Notes under the pieces: generated by a model
What the model saw: the letters and a program-made list of their open reading frames with translations, nothing else
What the model was told of the DNA's origin: nothing
The model's database searches: none
Shown: positions 47,946 through 59,934 of the stretch, piece by piece
How the letters are laid out: every line of letters starts with the position of its first letter
How positions within the stretch are numbered: position 1 is the first letter of the stretch
NCBI GenBank assembly: GCA_050084515.1
Contig: CM114273.1
Span: 2,356,001 to 2,420,000 of the forward strand
DNA: 64,000 nt
Reading direction: 5' to 3'
DNA from: Blasia pusilla
Lineage: Eukaryota > Marchantiophyta > Marchantiopsida > Blasiales
Translations under genes and position numbers: made by a program

Positions 47946-49605
47946 GCCACTCCGCGTAAAACCTCTAGAGCTACTCTCGAGTTCACCACCACGTCTCTCA
48001 AAGTCCCGAACGGACGCGGTGATGACCCTCGTGCCCTTCTCACCTGATCACTCTTGCCTCGCGAGTAATCCCTCAATCATTCATCCCAAACATGCGACAC
48101 TCGATCTACACTCTCCCTCCCTGAGACATGTAACGTGCGGCAATAAGCGGCGTGGTGGGGCAAATCGACTAGGCTATCATTTCATCGATAACCTACCCTC
48201 AACTCCAGACATCCCACACAGTTCTATGTCCCCTAAACCACATACATAAATGATACTCTCAGCATCCACACACCCAGTATCCCCAAATAAACTACCCAAA
48301 TCCCAGAATCCCTCACACGTGTAGGATAAAGGACCAGAATGGGTAACCTGAACACATGTCAATGTCGCTCCTCAGCAAATGCAAATCTTGACCCCAACTC
48401 TGTCATGGTGACAAATCCTCCAATCAGCAAGTCATACTCCTCCCGTATTGACGTTGCTCAAAACTCCTCGATAGACGGTGCGATTCCAACGGAACGGTGC
48501 GGCGTTGCAGGCGGCACGGAACGGCTACGAACGGCACGGCCTCGATGATGGGATGCGGCACTCGGCGGCATACCCTCCTCAATCAACAATAAACCCACAC
48601 TCTGCTCCATAATGCCCGAGTGGCTCCGTGATCAAGATGGTGCAGTGCGGCCACGAGCGGCACGGCGCGGCAATCGGCGGCGCGTTGCGGCTACGGGCGT
48701 CATGGCACGGTACCCGATCGTCGTTGAGCGGCTACCAATCACAACATAGCAGCATGAAATCAAAACTCAAACACTATAATAGGAGGTCATATGCCATCAC
48801 AAGTAGATGATGGTGGCGGCCAAAACAAAGTAGGTGATGGCGACGGAAGTCCGAGAATCAACGAACGTTGTGGAAGACCCTCCACTCCATAACGGCGGCA
48901 ATGGCAACCAAGGATGGACAACGGACGGTGGACCATTGACGGTGACGGTTGAACGTTGATGGTAACGGCAAAATGGTGACGGTGAAAGTTGACCTTTATT
49001 GGTGATGGTGACTATGACGGCGACGGCCGCCGTCGGTGTGGCGGCTGGTTTAGGGTTTGCATATTTTTAACCCTAAAAATCGCCTAGCAATGGCAGTTTT
49101 GCAAGATTGACCATAAATTTTTGCTCGCAACTTCAAATTGTGCATTGTTTGTTGTACAACGTGCACAGCTTCATGATCTACATCAACATGAAAAAATATT
49201 TAGAATCGGACATTCCAGTAAAAACTGATGGGGATTGTCGTAAAGCCCAATGTCTCTTTCTCCTACACAAAATTCGGCAGCAGTTCTGCGCTGATTCCTC
49301 CCAAAAAAAATGTAAAACCTGTAAAAATGCAAATCAGCAAGCGATATGGTGCTCCCGAAAGCACCGGCATGGGGCAACCCACCCCCATACTCAATCCCTA
49401 TCAGTAATTGGGTTGCGCTTCCGCGCGCCACTCTTCCACACGAAAAATCGGCAAATGCAAAGAACAATCCAAGCAACCCTTGCTCCGATGAGCACTCCCA
49501 TGAGCCGTTGAACGGGGAACACGGTCGCCGACCTGCAAAAATAGCGAGTGACCACCGAGCTTTCCCATGAAACTCTCTCACTCTCTCATTCTCTCATTCT
49601 CTCTT
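47946..49605 (-). other. Leader (5' UTR) of the gypsy element with GC-rich degenerate repeats
   Basis: A long leader between the 5' LTR and Gag. It carries cggcacgg/gcggc-rich degenerate repeats (about 48480-48720), a gacggtgacgg-type repeat (about 48830-49045) and a (ctctcatt)n run beside the LTR (about 49570-49603). A 132-codon frame (49581-49183 minus) matches nothing I know. No tRNA-Met-type primer-binding site is seen next to the LTR. Confidence 0.6.
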
Positions 49606-50098
49606 TGTAAGATCCAATTTACATCATAGCTCTCAAAGGTGTGCACTCTCTCTTATGTCAAACCAAACCCACTCTCCTAATGAGAGGCTTGGGTTACACT
49701 CACAATGCAAGGGACCATAGCTCGCCACCTCATGCCAAAAGGTTCAACAAAGAGATAATGAGCTCTCAAGCTCTCTCCTTGGGATATATACCCTCCCCTC
49801 TCCCAAGCTCTCTCCATGGTAACCTATTCTCCCAAGTCACCTCCTTGGCTCTTGACCTGATGTAGGAGGTCAAGGGCCACTTACCAAAAATATAAAGTCG
49901 ATCATATATTCAAAATGGTACTTACCTAAAATAGTAAGTTCCTCAATATGGCTCCAAATGAGCCAAAACGAAGGGGAAACCTGCTCTCTCAGGTTTCTCG
50001 GGGCCTCAACAAGTCATCCTCGACCTCCTAGGCATGTCCTCCACTACTCTTGAAGACGCTCTACTAGATCTCACCGATCTATCCTAAAGGACGTGACA
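49606..50098 (-). repeat. 5' LTR of the gypsy element
   Basis: On the element's strand it starts TGTCACGTCC (50098) and ends ...CTTACA (49606), the usual TG...CA termini. It should hold the element's promoter. It matches 39896-40407 over almost its full length. Confidence 0.94.
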
Positions 50099-50199
50099 AG
50101 TCAGACTGACCACGTCGGCACTGTGCTTACGTGGTAAGCTAAGATACGTGATACTAGACTACCCTCATCACGAGTTCTACCCTCGTTAGTGTGGTTTTT

Positions 50200-50410
50200 T
50201 GTGCACGGCTTTGAAATGTCAGAGAGCTACCGCCAGTATCCCTCCTCTTTGATCGTGATGTCGTGCGTGAAACTCTGCTGATTGATCGAACATGCATTTG
50301 TTTGAGTTTTTTTCCCCACACCTTCCAAATGTCAGAGTACTACCGCTAGTTTCCCTTTTCTCTGATCTTCATTTCGTACGTAAAACTCTCCTGGTTGATG
50401 GAATGTTTGA
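50200..50410 (+). repeat. Diverged tandem duplication (about 120-bp period)
   Basis: aaatgtcagagagctaccgc...gattgatcgaa and aaatgtcagagtactaccgc...ggttgatggaa follow each other about 120 bases apart, beside the right LTR. Confidence 0.75.
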
Positions 50411-51043
50411 TCGAATCTATTTATGTCTGATTGGATCTCTTCCCGTCTGATTTTCAATCATTCGTTTGTTCGTGCAATGGCAAGGCCATGTGTTCGAGGC
50501 TACCATCACCATAGGCCGCAACGTCCTAGGCGCCATCTTCGCAATTTCCATACACATAAGGCATCGCCCTTGCTTTTCCATCTCCATTCACAACTCAAAG
50601 AATTTTACTACGATTTCTTTACGTTCACTCTACAGCATATTTCGTTGCATTAGTTTCATTGCATTTTTCTACTTATCCACTTGCTCGAGTAAAGAGCATC
50701 AAGAGTCCGACTTGTGGATATGTGCTGCGACTTACTTTCTTACATAACTTGATATTGCTGATTATTCTTCGTCCGCTTGCACTCGTACTTGCACTCACTG
50801 TTGGCTAATTCTTCATCTAGTAGTTCAATTCGTAGTGTTTTATCTCTTCTCCACTGCCTGTGCACTTCTTACCTGCCCTTGCAATTCGTCTGCTCGGTGG
50901 CTGCCTCGGTTGGGATTGATTTTAGTAAACACATCCGTAACTTCTTGTGTCCTAACAACGTTTTCTATTCCGTTCTTAGCTTATGCTAAACGGACTTTTT
51001 TGTATCGTGGTCACGTTCTCTGTTACAAGTGCTCTTGACGGGT

Positions 51044-51424
51044 TCACCCCTTCCCTGAAACCTCGCATATTTTCTTAGGGTTTAGTTTGAATGCTTTGGG
51101 GTATGACGTTACTAACTCGTATGGTTTCTCACCATTTTTTGTGAACTCCCACTCTTGAGTCTCCTCACCCTTGGCTTTATCATAGTAGTACTCCATTTGC
51201 ATCAAGATTCCTCCTTGATAGCCAAATGTTTTGCACGTGGCGTCCGGGTTTAACTCATGGAGAAACTCCTTTTTGTCTCCATGATGTGAGCCAATCGGAG
51301 CACCGTTGGAGGAAAACTTGCACAAGTTGGGGATTCGGTGCCCGAACTCTCTCTTTCGAACCTCTTCATTGGAACTCATTGAAATTGCTGAAAAATGACT
51401 GGAGTTTCTTGGGGTTCTTGGCAT
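51044..51424 (-). CDS. Hypothetical ORF, 126 codons
   Basis: An open frame on the strand opposite the Helitron genes. The protein is hydrophilic and balanced (for example HRIPNLCKF, TQEWEFTKNGEK, LNPKKICEV), less repeat-like than most chance frames nearby. No domain recognised. It may be a host gene fragment captured by the Helitron, or a chance frame. A later Met (about 51379) is a possible alternative start. Confidence 0.3.
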   Translation of the reverse strand: MPRTPRNSSHFSAISMSSNEEVRKREFGHRIPNLCKFSSNGAPIGSHHGDKKEFLHELNPDATCKTFGYQGGILMQMEYYYDKAKGEETQEWEFTKNGEKPYELVTSYPKAFKLNPKKICEVSGKG

Positions 51425-52716
51425 CCTAGATGCAATCAGCTTATTTCGGATTGATCCTCCCTTGTTTCTTGAGATCCTGCCTGTTGTTGCTCTTGTTGTT
51501 TTTATTTCTTCTGCTGCTCTTTATTCTGCTGCAAACTCTCTCGATAGGAATTGACTTTCTGAGTGGAATTAGCCCACAAGCCCATAGCATTTGCAATTAT
51601 TGTGTCCTCCACAGCGCGACAAGCCCTGCCTGAGAGAGGAGTGCTTGTGCTTATCTTCATTGCTCGTATGGTCTTCCACATTTTCTATTTTATTGCGGGA
51701 ATACTTCCCAAGCAGCCACTACTTTGAGACTTTCGGCCCCACACCACTGTTATGTTGGAACGAACATACTCGTTTAGCTGGTCGAGGCGGACATCTTCCT
51801 TTATCTCAGCCTTCGTGTTGACGGCCATTTTTGACACAATGCCTCTCTCATGGTGGTGATTCTATTGCGAAAATGAATGCTCCTCATCGTGCAAGTGGCC
51901 TTTGGAGACGTTCATCTACCGACAAGTTATTCAAGCTGTCTCATAACAATTTCCTGTTCATATCTCTCTGCATATTACATCCAAACCCTTACAATATCAC
52001 TCATTTTTTCTTTATTTGTACTTACACTTTTATGTGGATGCTTCGATTTCCAATTGAGGATCATATATCCGTAGTTCAAATCCTATAAACATTTTTGTTT
52101 AGATTTATGAAATCCGTCACTGTTGGTTTAGTTTTCTGTACTAACGTCTTTGTGCTTCACATTTGAACAGGTCAAAACTATAGAATCGGTCTCTTCTGCT
52201 TTTGAGGTATGTCTTACATCCACTATCTCTGAAAAAAGCAATCTCATTCATTCCCTGTTCATGGCTTCGGTTTTGGATGTGCCTTATCTTACTGTATTGT
52301 ATATCTGTATTTTCATGAGAATCTTTTTAGCTTTAGGTCACTAATGTATCTTCTTGCTCTTTCTATAGTCGACTTGCCAAAAACAATCATTGATCCTAGC
52401 CACGGGTAGTAAACATATACTATGCCAACCTACCTATCATGCTTACCTATATAACTGTACAACAAAGGATGAGTCTATGCACCATTGAAATAGGAACCCC
52501 AGTTAAATTAGCCTCTACAAAAGTAATCACACATTTCCATTACATTTGAAACTCTTGAAACCCTCAAGAGAGCCTTATTTTCTACTTTCAGTAGGAAGCT
52601 TATGTATAAGAGGCACTAAAAGCTTACAATTTCAGAACCTCCTCTTTTTTTCTTTGCCAAAAAAATATACTCTTTCTTCAGTGATAGCTAACTTACTTTT
52701 CTTAAAGCTAAAGAAG

Positions 52717-55700
52717 ATGGTCAGAAGTAAAACTCCAAATAAGTCAGTTCTAGACCAAAAGCCAACTAGGATTAAACTAGTAATATACAGCAGATCACAG
52801 ACAAAGTTGACAAGAAAATCCTACACATTTGATAAAGATGTGTACAAAGACATACAAAGACAACTGAGCCAAAGAAAATTTGCAGATCGTAGAAAAAAAT
52901 ATAACCAAACATATTGTAATGGTTGGTCATTCGCAGATAGCTACCTAGGTAAATGGAAGAAAATATGCTCCTCTACATTTAGAGATATGCAATGTTGTGG
53001 GTATTGTGGGAATGTTCTCTACGGTAATCAGCGAACAAAGATGTGTGTAGTACACTCGTCGACATATCCACCCTATGCACTATGTAATGGATCCTTTAAA
53101 GATTACATCATACCAAAACCATAGCACTTCCACGTTTTTTATCTATGTACAGCAAACCAACCACGTACTACCTTTAATGTATACATGAAACTGTCTTACA
53201 TTAGAAACATCCTTGGTGTTGATCCTCTTGAACTCCAACTTTTATCTATAGTAGACTCCATGATAGGCATTGAGAACAAGTTCAATGGGTTTCATAAAGG
53301 TTTCTTCACAATGACATCTCTTCTAGACTCTCCTCTTGTGGCCTTCAATTTTAGCAATTCTCTATCTACAAGTGGAAGTTCAGTTTCAGTAAATGTAAAA
53401 GAAATCTTCAAAATCAATCTTCGGATAATTAGGCTATACAAAGACTACAAAGCCCTAATAGAATTACCTAGTCCTTCCACTGGCCTTGTCATACTTCCAT
53501 CTACATCGGTCAATAGCATAATAAAAAAATCTCAAGAAAAGGATCAAGTAACTTTTAGTATGAGTTATGATCCTTACCAGCCTGACCTAAATATTTTGCA
53601 AGATGTAGCCTATACATTACCAGTTAGAAGACGTGCATCTACTGATATCTTTGACAACGGTAGTATACCACTACGTGCATATGCATGCAGCCGCGATAGT
53701 TTGCTTATTGCTAACACAGATAATTCTCTTGACCCACTTCTTACTATACAAACTGGACTCTTCCCATTTTTGTTTCCATACCTTCGGAGTTATTTTACTG
53801 GACACTCGACATTTCCTGAGTATCTACGCAACCGTTCTAAAAAATTATTCAGTCCTTTCTCCTTGTACAAACCTTATGACTTGTAAATGCACCAGCTCCA
53901 CCAATCCATTTCTCTATGTTCAAATAGTAGGACCTTTATATTGAACGGAGAATTAGACAACCTTAGAAAACAGAAACCCCATCTACATGAAGCAGAATTA
54001 TATACTCATCTCTCTAAATATTCTATAAGTCCCCAAATACCAAGGACTCCATCTTGGCATAGAAGGCATTTAAAGGACTTAAAAGCGATGGTCCACAAAT
54101 GGGGAATGTCCCATTTTTTCCTCACTTTAACATCTGATGAAATTTTCAGAAACACGCTGGCCTGAGTTTACACCTATGGAAACCTTGCTGAAAAAATTTA
54201 ATCACATTTTCATTTGGAAAAATGCTCCTCCTGAGTGTGCGCAATTGTTTCATACAAGGCTGCATTCTTTTCTCAGTCACTTCATTTTTAATGGCCTACA
54301 TGTAACCAATATCGACTGAAGCTATTATTTACTCAAGTATGCCCTTAAGTCTAAACCCACTGGCTTTTTGGGCATTCACACAGAAACTGCCAAATGCCTA
54401 GGTCTTGGGGGGCTAGATGAGATTAAACTAAAATTGATTTCTGGGATGGTGCACAACAAATCTGTGTCTTCTACAGAAACTCCTTTGATGTCAATGCAGA
54501 TACCAATAATCTACAGATCTCAATCTGTCATATATATTGACTGTAATCCTCCCCATAGAAGAAGTTCCTTGTATAAGAATGCCTCAGTTCCATGTATTCA
54601 TCCAGTAGTGCTCTATTCCAATAGACCACAAGTTTTGGAAGATCTAACCTTCATTGACTATTGGTCAAATTATCAATTGTTAAAAACTTATCCAAAGAAA
54701 CTTGCACCTTACATAGCTTTAGACAACCTAGGTAATATAGTCTCAAAGACTACCAGAGTAGTTAGATTTACTGAATTCACCCACTACATCAAACCAATGA
54801 ATTTTTCTATGCAGTTCTTCTTTCGAATGTTTGCTTCCGTTCTGAAAGGACTCTGTTATCATCAAATGCAGTCAAGTGGACTTATATCCATGAATGCATT
54901 TTCAGGCAGATAGTGAAATCAATTAATGATGTTTATAGTTTAGTTAAAGCACATGCCTTCAAGAATCTCTGGAGTCATGTACATGTAGCTGAGATCCTTG
55001 TTAAAATACATGACCTTTTGCAACATGAACTACTCATTGATATTAGAGATTTGATGTTAGTACAATCTGCTCCACAGACACAATAATGTAAATTAGATAT
55101 ATCACATCCTAGTGAACCTGACATAATTGATCTGAACACTGAACAATCTGAAATTTTTCATCTCTTCAAAAGCATGAAATTTGGTCTAGTACTACTCAAA
55201 GGTCCTCCTTGATGTGTTTCATCAAGGAGGACCTTTGAGTAGTACTAGACCAAATTTTCATCACATTCATGTATAACTACTGGAAATACAAAAAGATGTC
55301 TCCAATTTTAACTGCAACAACATGTATTGCATCTGTGAGACTTCACAGTAATGCTACTATTGTCCATTCGGCGTTTGCAATACCAATAAAAGGTGATCTT
55401 CCTTGTTTGAATGTTGCATCTGATACCTACTTGAGACTTAAGACATCTCAAGTTATAGTTATAGATGAGTGTTCCATGCTCACACCTAAGTCACTTCAAA
55501 TCATAGCCATGCGTTTAAATGAGGTATCATGTTCAACATCTCCCGCTCCTTCTGGTGTCAACTTGGTAGTTTTGGTTAGAGACTTATGCCAATTACCACT
55601 AGTTTGTAATCACAAATGTGTTGAATTCTGCAAAAATTGTCACATCATCTCCTCTATATTCTTCGATGATATCTTAACTCTTGAACTTACCACTCAAATA

Positions 55701-56740
55701 AGACATGCTACAGATCCATTATATCTCTTGTTTCTGAACTCTATCATGCTTCACATTCCCACTCAAGATCAGCTAAATGCATGTCTATCTTCTTATTTTG
55801 TCCTCAAGAATGATGCCATTGACTTTATTAACAATGACACAATAATAGTTTGTACTCATTGCGAAGATGTATCAATTTTCAATGTCTTAGCACTTAGAAG
55901 ACTCTTTGGCAATGCGTCCATTATAGAAGTAAATATTGTATCGGATGCCCCTACAACACCTGAATTTATTTCCTGGTTACAAGATGAAACATTTCACCAG
56001 TTACCTTTTGTGGCCCTCCATTGCACAGTCATGTTAACATCCAATAATAACTTGAGTATACATGCTGCTAATGGATCCTTAGCATGAGTTACTAACCTTA
56101 TTTATACAGATAATGACATAGTACATATTCAGGTTATGATTCTGTCAAGTGGTAAGTTTGTTACCATATCTAGGACAAAATTCACAACATTGAGGTATGA
56201 TTCAGATCGCAAATATGTTCAGAAAACTTTTCCTCTTATTCTTGGGTATGCCATGACTGCTCATAAAAGTCAGGGCTAAACTATAAGTGGACGTTGTCTT
56301 CTCGTAATCAGATCTATTTTTGCATCTATTATCGGGTCCCTGTCAATTACCTAGACTTCGCAAATATGATCTTAAACAACATAAACACTCTTCAAGAGGA
56401 AATCAGGCCAAGATACACAAGCCTGACAGAGAACCAGATGAAGTACTTGGATAATCTTGTTGTCAAGCCAGCTTTTTGGGAACACGGCATCATTGGGCCA
56501 AAAAATTCAGACTTTCATTACACAAGGTCAAGCATGGGATTCCAAATTCCGAAGAATTCACAAAGATGGACCTGCATCAGATACAAATCAAATTTGTATT
56601 TATGTAGTCTTTGTTGGATATCTGAAAGTGCACTCAAGTTCTATAGATATCCACTTGTATGGGAGTATTTCAACACTTTTGTGTGACTCTTATTTCTTCT
56701 ATGTTTCAAGAATACAAAAAGAAGCTTTGAGATTCAGAAA
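52717..56740 (+). pseudogene. Helitron Rep-helicase (RepHel), decayed
   Basis: Rolling-circle transposase fused to a PIF1-type helicase. The N-terminus (from MVRSKTPNK, 52717) holds a Cys-rich zinc-like segment (CCGYCGN). Next come a GLFPFLFPYL-type Helitron block (about 53750), FFLTLTSDE (54115) and RWPEFTP (54155). An HIFIWKNAPPE segment marks the HUH site, where only one His is recognisable. The Y-x2-K-Y-x2-K nuclease motif (YYLLKYALK) follows after a TGA at 54317-54319. The helicase has LVLLKGPP (Walker A start), VIVIDECSML (Walker B, about 55460) and AMTAHKSQG (about 56265). Breaks include TAG 53122, TAA 53884, frameshifts near 54150 and 54900, TGA 56085, TAA 56277 and a fold-back inverted repeat at Walker A. 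Termini were not identified. Confidence 0.88.
55174..55260. repeat. Inverted repeat interrupting the Helitron Walker A motif
   Basis: Left arm 55174-55214 and right arm 55220-55260 are complementary over about 40 bases with one length difference, around a tgttt loop. The left arm reads in frame up to LLKGPP and stops at a TGA. After the right arm the frame resumes at FITFMYNYW, so the GTGKT residues are missing. Confidence 0.95.
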
Positions 56741-57828
56741 TGTTGATTTCAAATAGTCATCACTAACAAGGAAGGATGCAACCCGCCTATTCAACTTGAT
56801 CTATGGGGGCATACGCCTGGACCAACTACATATGCTTAGGCATGAAATGCATTTGCCTATTGGCATGCTCCTAGATCTAACATCTGTGAAAGCAAGCCAC
56901 TTGCTTGAGCGCATGAAAATAGCATGAGACAATGATCCAGTTACCTGAGTTTGTACCTCTTCCAATAGATTTAGATAACCCCCACAACTTTCCCTTGTTT
57001 CCTTACTTTGATGATGTAATCATTATATCTTCAACACCTTGAACAAGCAACTAGCATACCGCAACATCTATTGCTGCAAACTTGTTTGCAAGTCCTGTTA
57101 AAAATGAAACCTTCTCCACTCCATCAAGTGACAATTATTACACTGCTCCTACTCTGGCATCGCTCAACAAGCGCAAATGCGCTTAACTTCTATCATACGT
57201 AGGTATTTACTCACACACTTCTTCACAATAATTTCTACTTTGTGTAATTGATGCTACTTTATGTTCTGGAATCCATTTCTTCTTTAGCTTAAACTCACAT
57301 TTATTTTGCCCTTTCTGTGCAGGCCTTTGTTGCTGCTCCAGATCAGATAGCTACTTCAGCATTAGCTATACATTTTAGCAGATTTTTTTTAACATACGTT
57401 GCTTTGTTTTTTGCATTCACCTACAACTATATCCAGCACTTCCTACCATTTCTTCAGATGGTTTTTACAATGTTGGAAAGGCTATAGGCATTTTCATGTT
57501 TTTACTTCAAACTATGCACCAACACTTGGATTGATGGTTTTTTCAGTTTTTGCAGTTCGGCTTTACGGAATTCTTCTATATAACAGTGTGTTTTCTAATT
57601 TACTATGTTTTTGTCATTATTGTTCTTTGTCTTCCGATTGTATACATGGGCAATTAAATAGGTACACTCATAATACACTTTCTTTAAGATTTCCATCTCA
57701 TATTCTTCATTTCCTTTTTTCCATATTTCTCGTTTGCATTGCGTCACTCTTCAATTTATCATGATTCTATTGTTTCTTAGGAGTGACTTAAGTGTTTCTT
57801 TCTGTAACTCCAAAGAAGAAATTTACGT
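56741..57828. other. Gene-free stretch between Helitron helicase and coiled-coil ORF
   Basis: AT-rich with no domain-bearing frame. The hydrophobic frame at 57399-57764 is probably a chance product of T-rich DNA. It may be the 3' part of the Helitron or its intronic or UTR DNA. Confidence 0.35.
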
Positions 57829-58239
57829 ATGCGTCGGCCTACACGACGTGGACCATTTCACCAAGCTGAGTCTACCACATCTCATCACCGTTTCTCTCAA
57901 CATAGTGATGTTCATCTGTCATAGCAAGATCATGTGGAACATTCATCATTAAATCTACCAGATGCCTACGAAGATTTTGTTCCTGCTGCACATACAGCTC
58001 AGGAGCAGATTTCAGCCTTATCAACTCAAGTTGATCTTCTCACTAATCTACTCCAAAATGCTCTACAAGATAATGAGAAAAATATTGCTCATATAGCAGA
58101 TTTGAAGACACAACTCAAGGAATGCAGAGCACAATTGTCTGATTTCTTCAAGGATGTTACACCATTACTTGAATTCAGTCCCAAGCTTTCATTGCAGTTG
58201 CAAATACTCCAATCAATGTTGCAGGACTATAGAGGTTAG
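57829..58239 (+). pseudogene. Small coiled-coil ORF with one internal stop
   Basis: Starts MRRPTRRGPFHQ (ATG 57829-57831) and stays in one frame to TAG/TAA at 58237-58239, apart from a TAG at 57922-57924. The part after the stop has heptad-like Leu/Ile spacing (AQEQISALSTQVDLLTNLLQ and following), suggesting a coiled coil of about 60 residues. No family recognised. It lies on the Helitron strand, about 1.1 kb beyond the helicase, so it could be a Helitron accessory protein or captured host exon. Confidence 0.45.
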
Positions 58240-58249
58240 AATTCCAATG

Positions 58250-58640
58250 GTTCAAAAAAATTTAGCTTACAGCAGAGTATTTTGGAACTCTATTGACTCT
58301 ACATCTATAAGTCCACTTTACATGTAGGGTTGAACATTATCTTATCATTGTTGTATTTACTTCAGGCTCACCATTAAAGATTCACTCTAGACGTTAGATT
58401 TGTAATCTCCAATCACCTCTACCTTATAGTAGAGTACGTTATAACTCTAGTGAATCTTCATCTATGACTCCACTTTCCATTACGGATCTTACATCATGTT
58501 ATGGTTACTATATTTATTTCAATACTACCATTGCAATTTCACTCTTCAAGTTAGAATTCTAAACTTCAAACAATTTTTCAATACATAAAAGTATTTTGGA
58601 ACTCTACTGTATGTCATATATGAGTCCAGAGAGATCTGGG
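58250..58640 (+). repeat. Degenerate tandem repeat
   Basis: Phrases such as agtattttggaactctattg (58277), tagagtacgttataactctagtg (58430) and aagtattttggaactctactg (58587) recur with tctatgactccactt-like companions at about 150-base spacing. Old and diverged. Confidence 0.6.
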
Positions 58641-58733
58641 ATTTTCCTTAATGTTATCACTGTTACATTTGCTCACTAATTCACGTTGCAACTTTACACA
58701 ACGAGTTTCCTACCGTTCTAAAGCCACTATTTT

Positions 58734-59010
58734 CTTTTGTTGTTCAATCTTTCTTCACGGTGTTTTCTGTTGTCAATCTTTTTGTTGTCAATCAAACACA
58801 CTCACTCACGTTTACATTAATCAATGATAAAACAATCCAAAGTTCTTATTCATTTACGGTCACTTTGACATTTTTTCTTTTGTTGCTCAATCTTTCTTAA
58901 TCGTGTTTTCTGTTGTCAATCACCTTCAAACACACTCCTTCACGTTTACTATAATCAATGATAGAATAATCCAAAGTTCTTATTCATTTTAGATCACTTT
59001 GACATTTTTA
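58734..59010 (+). repeat. 143-bp tandem duplication
   Basis: cttttgttgttcaatctttctt (58734) and cttttgttgctcaatctttctt (58877) each begin a unit containing gtgttttctgttgtcaatc, cactc.ttcacgttta and ccaaagttcttattcattt. Two copies with minor differences. Confidence 0.88.
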
Positions 59011-59934
59011 CTTTCAAGTTCTCCCAAGGTTTTCTGTGTGATTCCTTGTAAGCAATTCATATTATTAATTGTATTGCAGGCGTGTAATCAGCCAAAATAT
59101 TCACCAACCCTTAAGAAGAGACACTTCCTTCTTTATCTCTTTACAAGGCACCATAGAACAAAATTTCGAATTTACCATTCAATTTCCACATAGATACTTA
59201 GACCCTACATTTAAAATAAATTACTGCATAAATTTCTGAAATCCACTTCCACTACCATAAGAATATTTCTATCTAATACCCCCATGACAACCTGTTTTCT
59301 AACCTGCACCTATCTCCATTTTTTGTCTTTGCCACATGTTCAACTAGCTACTTAGGCCGCATACTTGTTGCTAATTTGATTGTTATCCGGTTATGGCACC
59401 CACAAATGGTTTCTCCTCCCTTTCCAACGGCTCAGAGTCTGTAGGAAGCATGATTGCATTGCACGAACTTTTGGCGTCAAAGATTTGGGGTCCTTTATTG
59501 GCCTCCTTTGGTTGCAAATGGGGATCCATTGCCTCGAGCAACTCATGTCACGTCTATCCTCCAAGTTCTAATCTCACACGAACTTTGACCATTCGTGAGA
59601 ACGCTGACATCAACCCTGAAACAGTGTCCGCACAACTTCAATTGTCCCTTGGTGTGTTGGCAGGCATACCACACTCCACTGCCACATTCCTGTCAGGGAC
59701 GAATTTCAGGCTCTTGGGTATGCTTATACTTTGCGAAGCGCTCGCGAATTGAGGGCCATAGCGCCGTAAAGGTTCTTGAGATTGGACAATGCGGTTTGTT
59801 TGGAGGATAGTAATAACGGTTTGTTTGGAGGATAGTAATTGTACAAGTTTTGAGTGTATCTCCTGTGCCTGGAAATGAGTATTCGAGTATAATGTACACA
59901 GATAGATCTGATGATGAACGGAGTCCGCTCAGAC
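59011..59934. other. Spacer between Helitron region and right RAD54 duplication
   Basis: Holds a 119-codon open frame (59393-59752 plus) with no recognised domain and a short tandem repeat (cggtttgtttggaggatagtaat twice, 59790-59837). The GC content rises near 59.7 kb, perhaps the right limit of the inserted DNA. Confidence 0.4.

Larger units (their letters stand above)
39896..50098 (-). mobile_element. Ty3/gypsy LTR retrotransposon encoding a DNMT3-like methyltransferase and a PHD finger
   Basis: A 10.2-kb element on the minus strand, bounded by two direct LTRs. Order 5' to 3': LTR, about 1.65-kb leader, Gag with two CCHC knuckles, protease, C5 cytosine methyltransferase, reverse transcriptase, RNase H, integrase, PHD finger, LTR. 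Integrase after RT/RNase H marks it as Ty3/gypsy. Protease, the larger part of the methyltransferase, RT, RNase H and the first half of integrase all lie in one frame, so the enzyme is built into the polyprotein rather than inserted later as a separate gene. Several in-frame stops and at least four frameshifts make this copy non-autonomous. I found no target-site duplication, no standard initiator-Met primer-binding site and no clear polypurine tract touching the 3' LTR. Confidence 0.96.

Noticed and set aside
55269-56087. Host PIF1 helicase gene
   Set aside because: It follows Helitron Rep motifs on the same strand and in order, with shared decay, so it is the Helitron helicase half.
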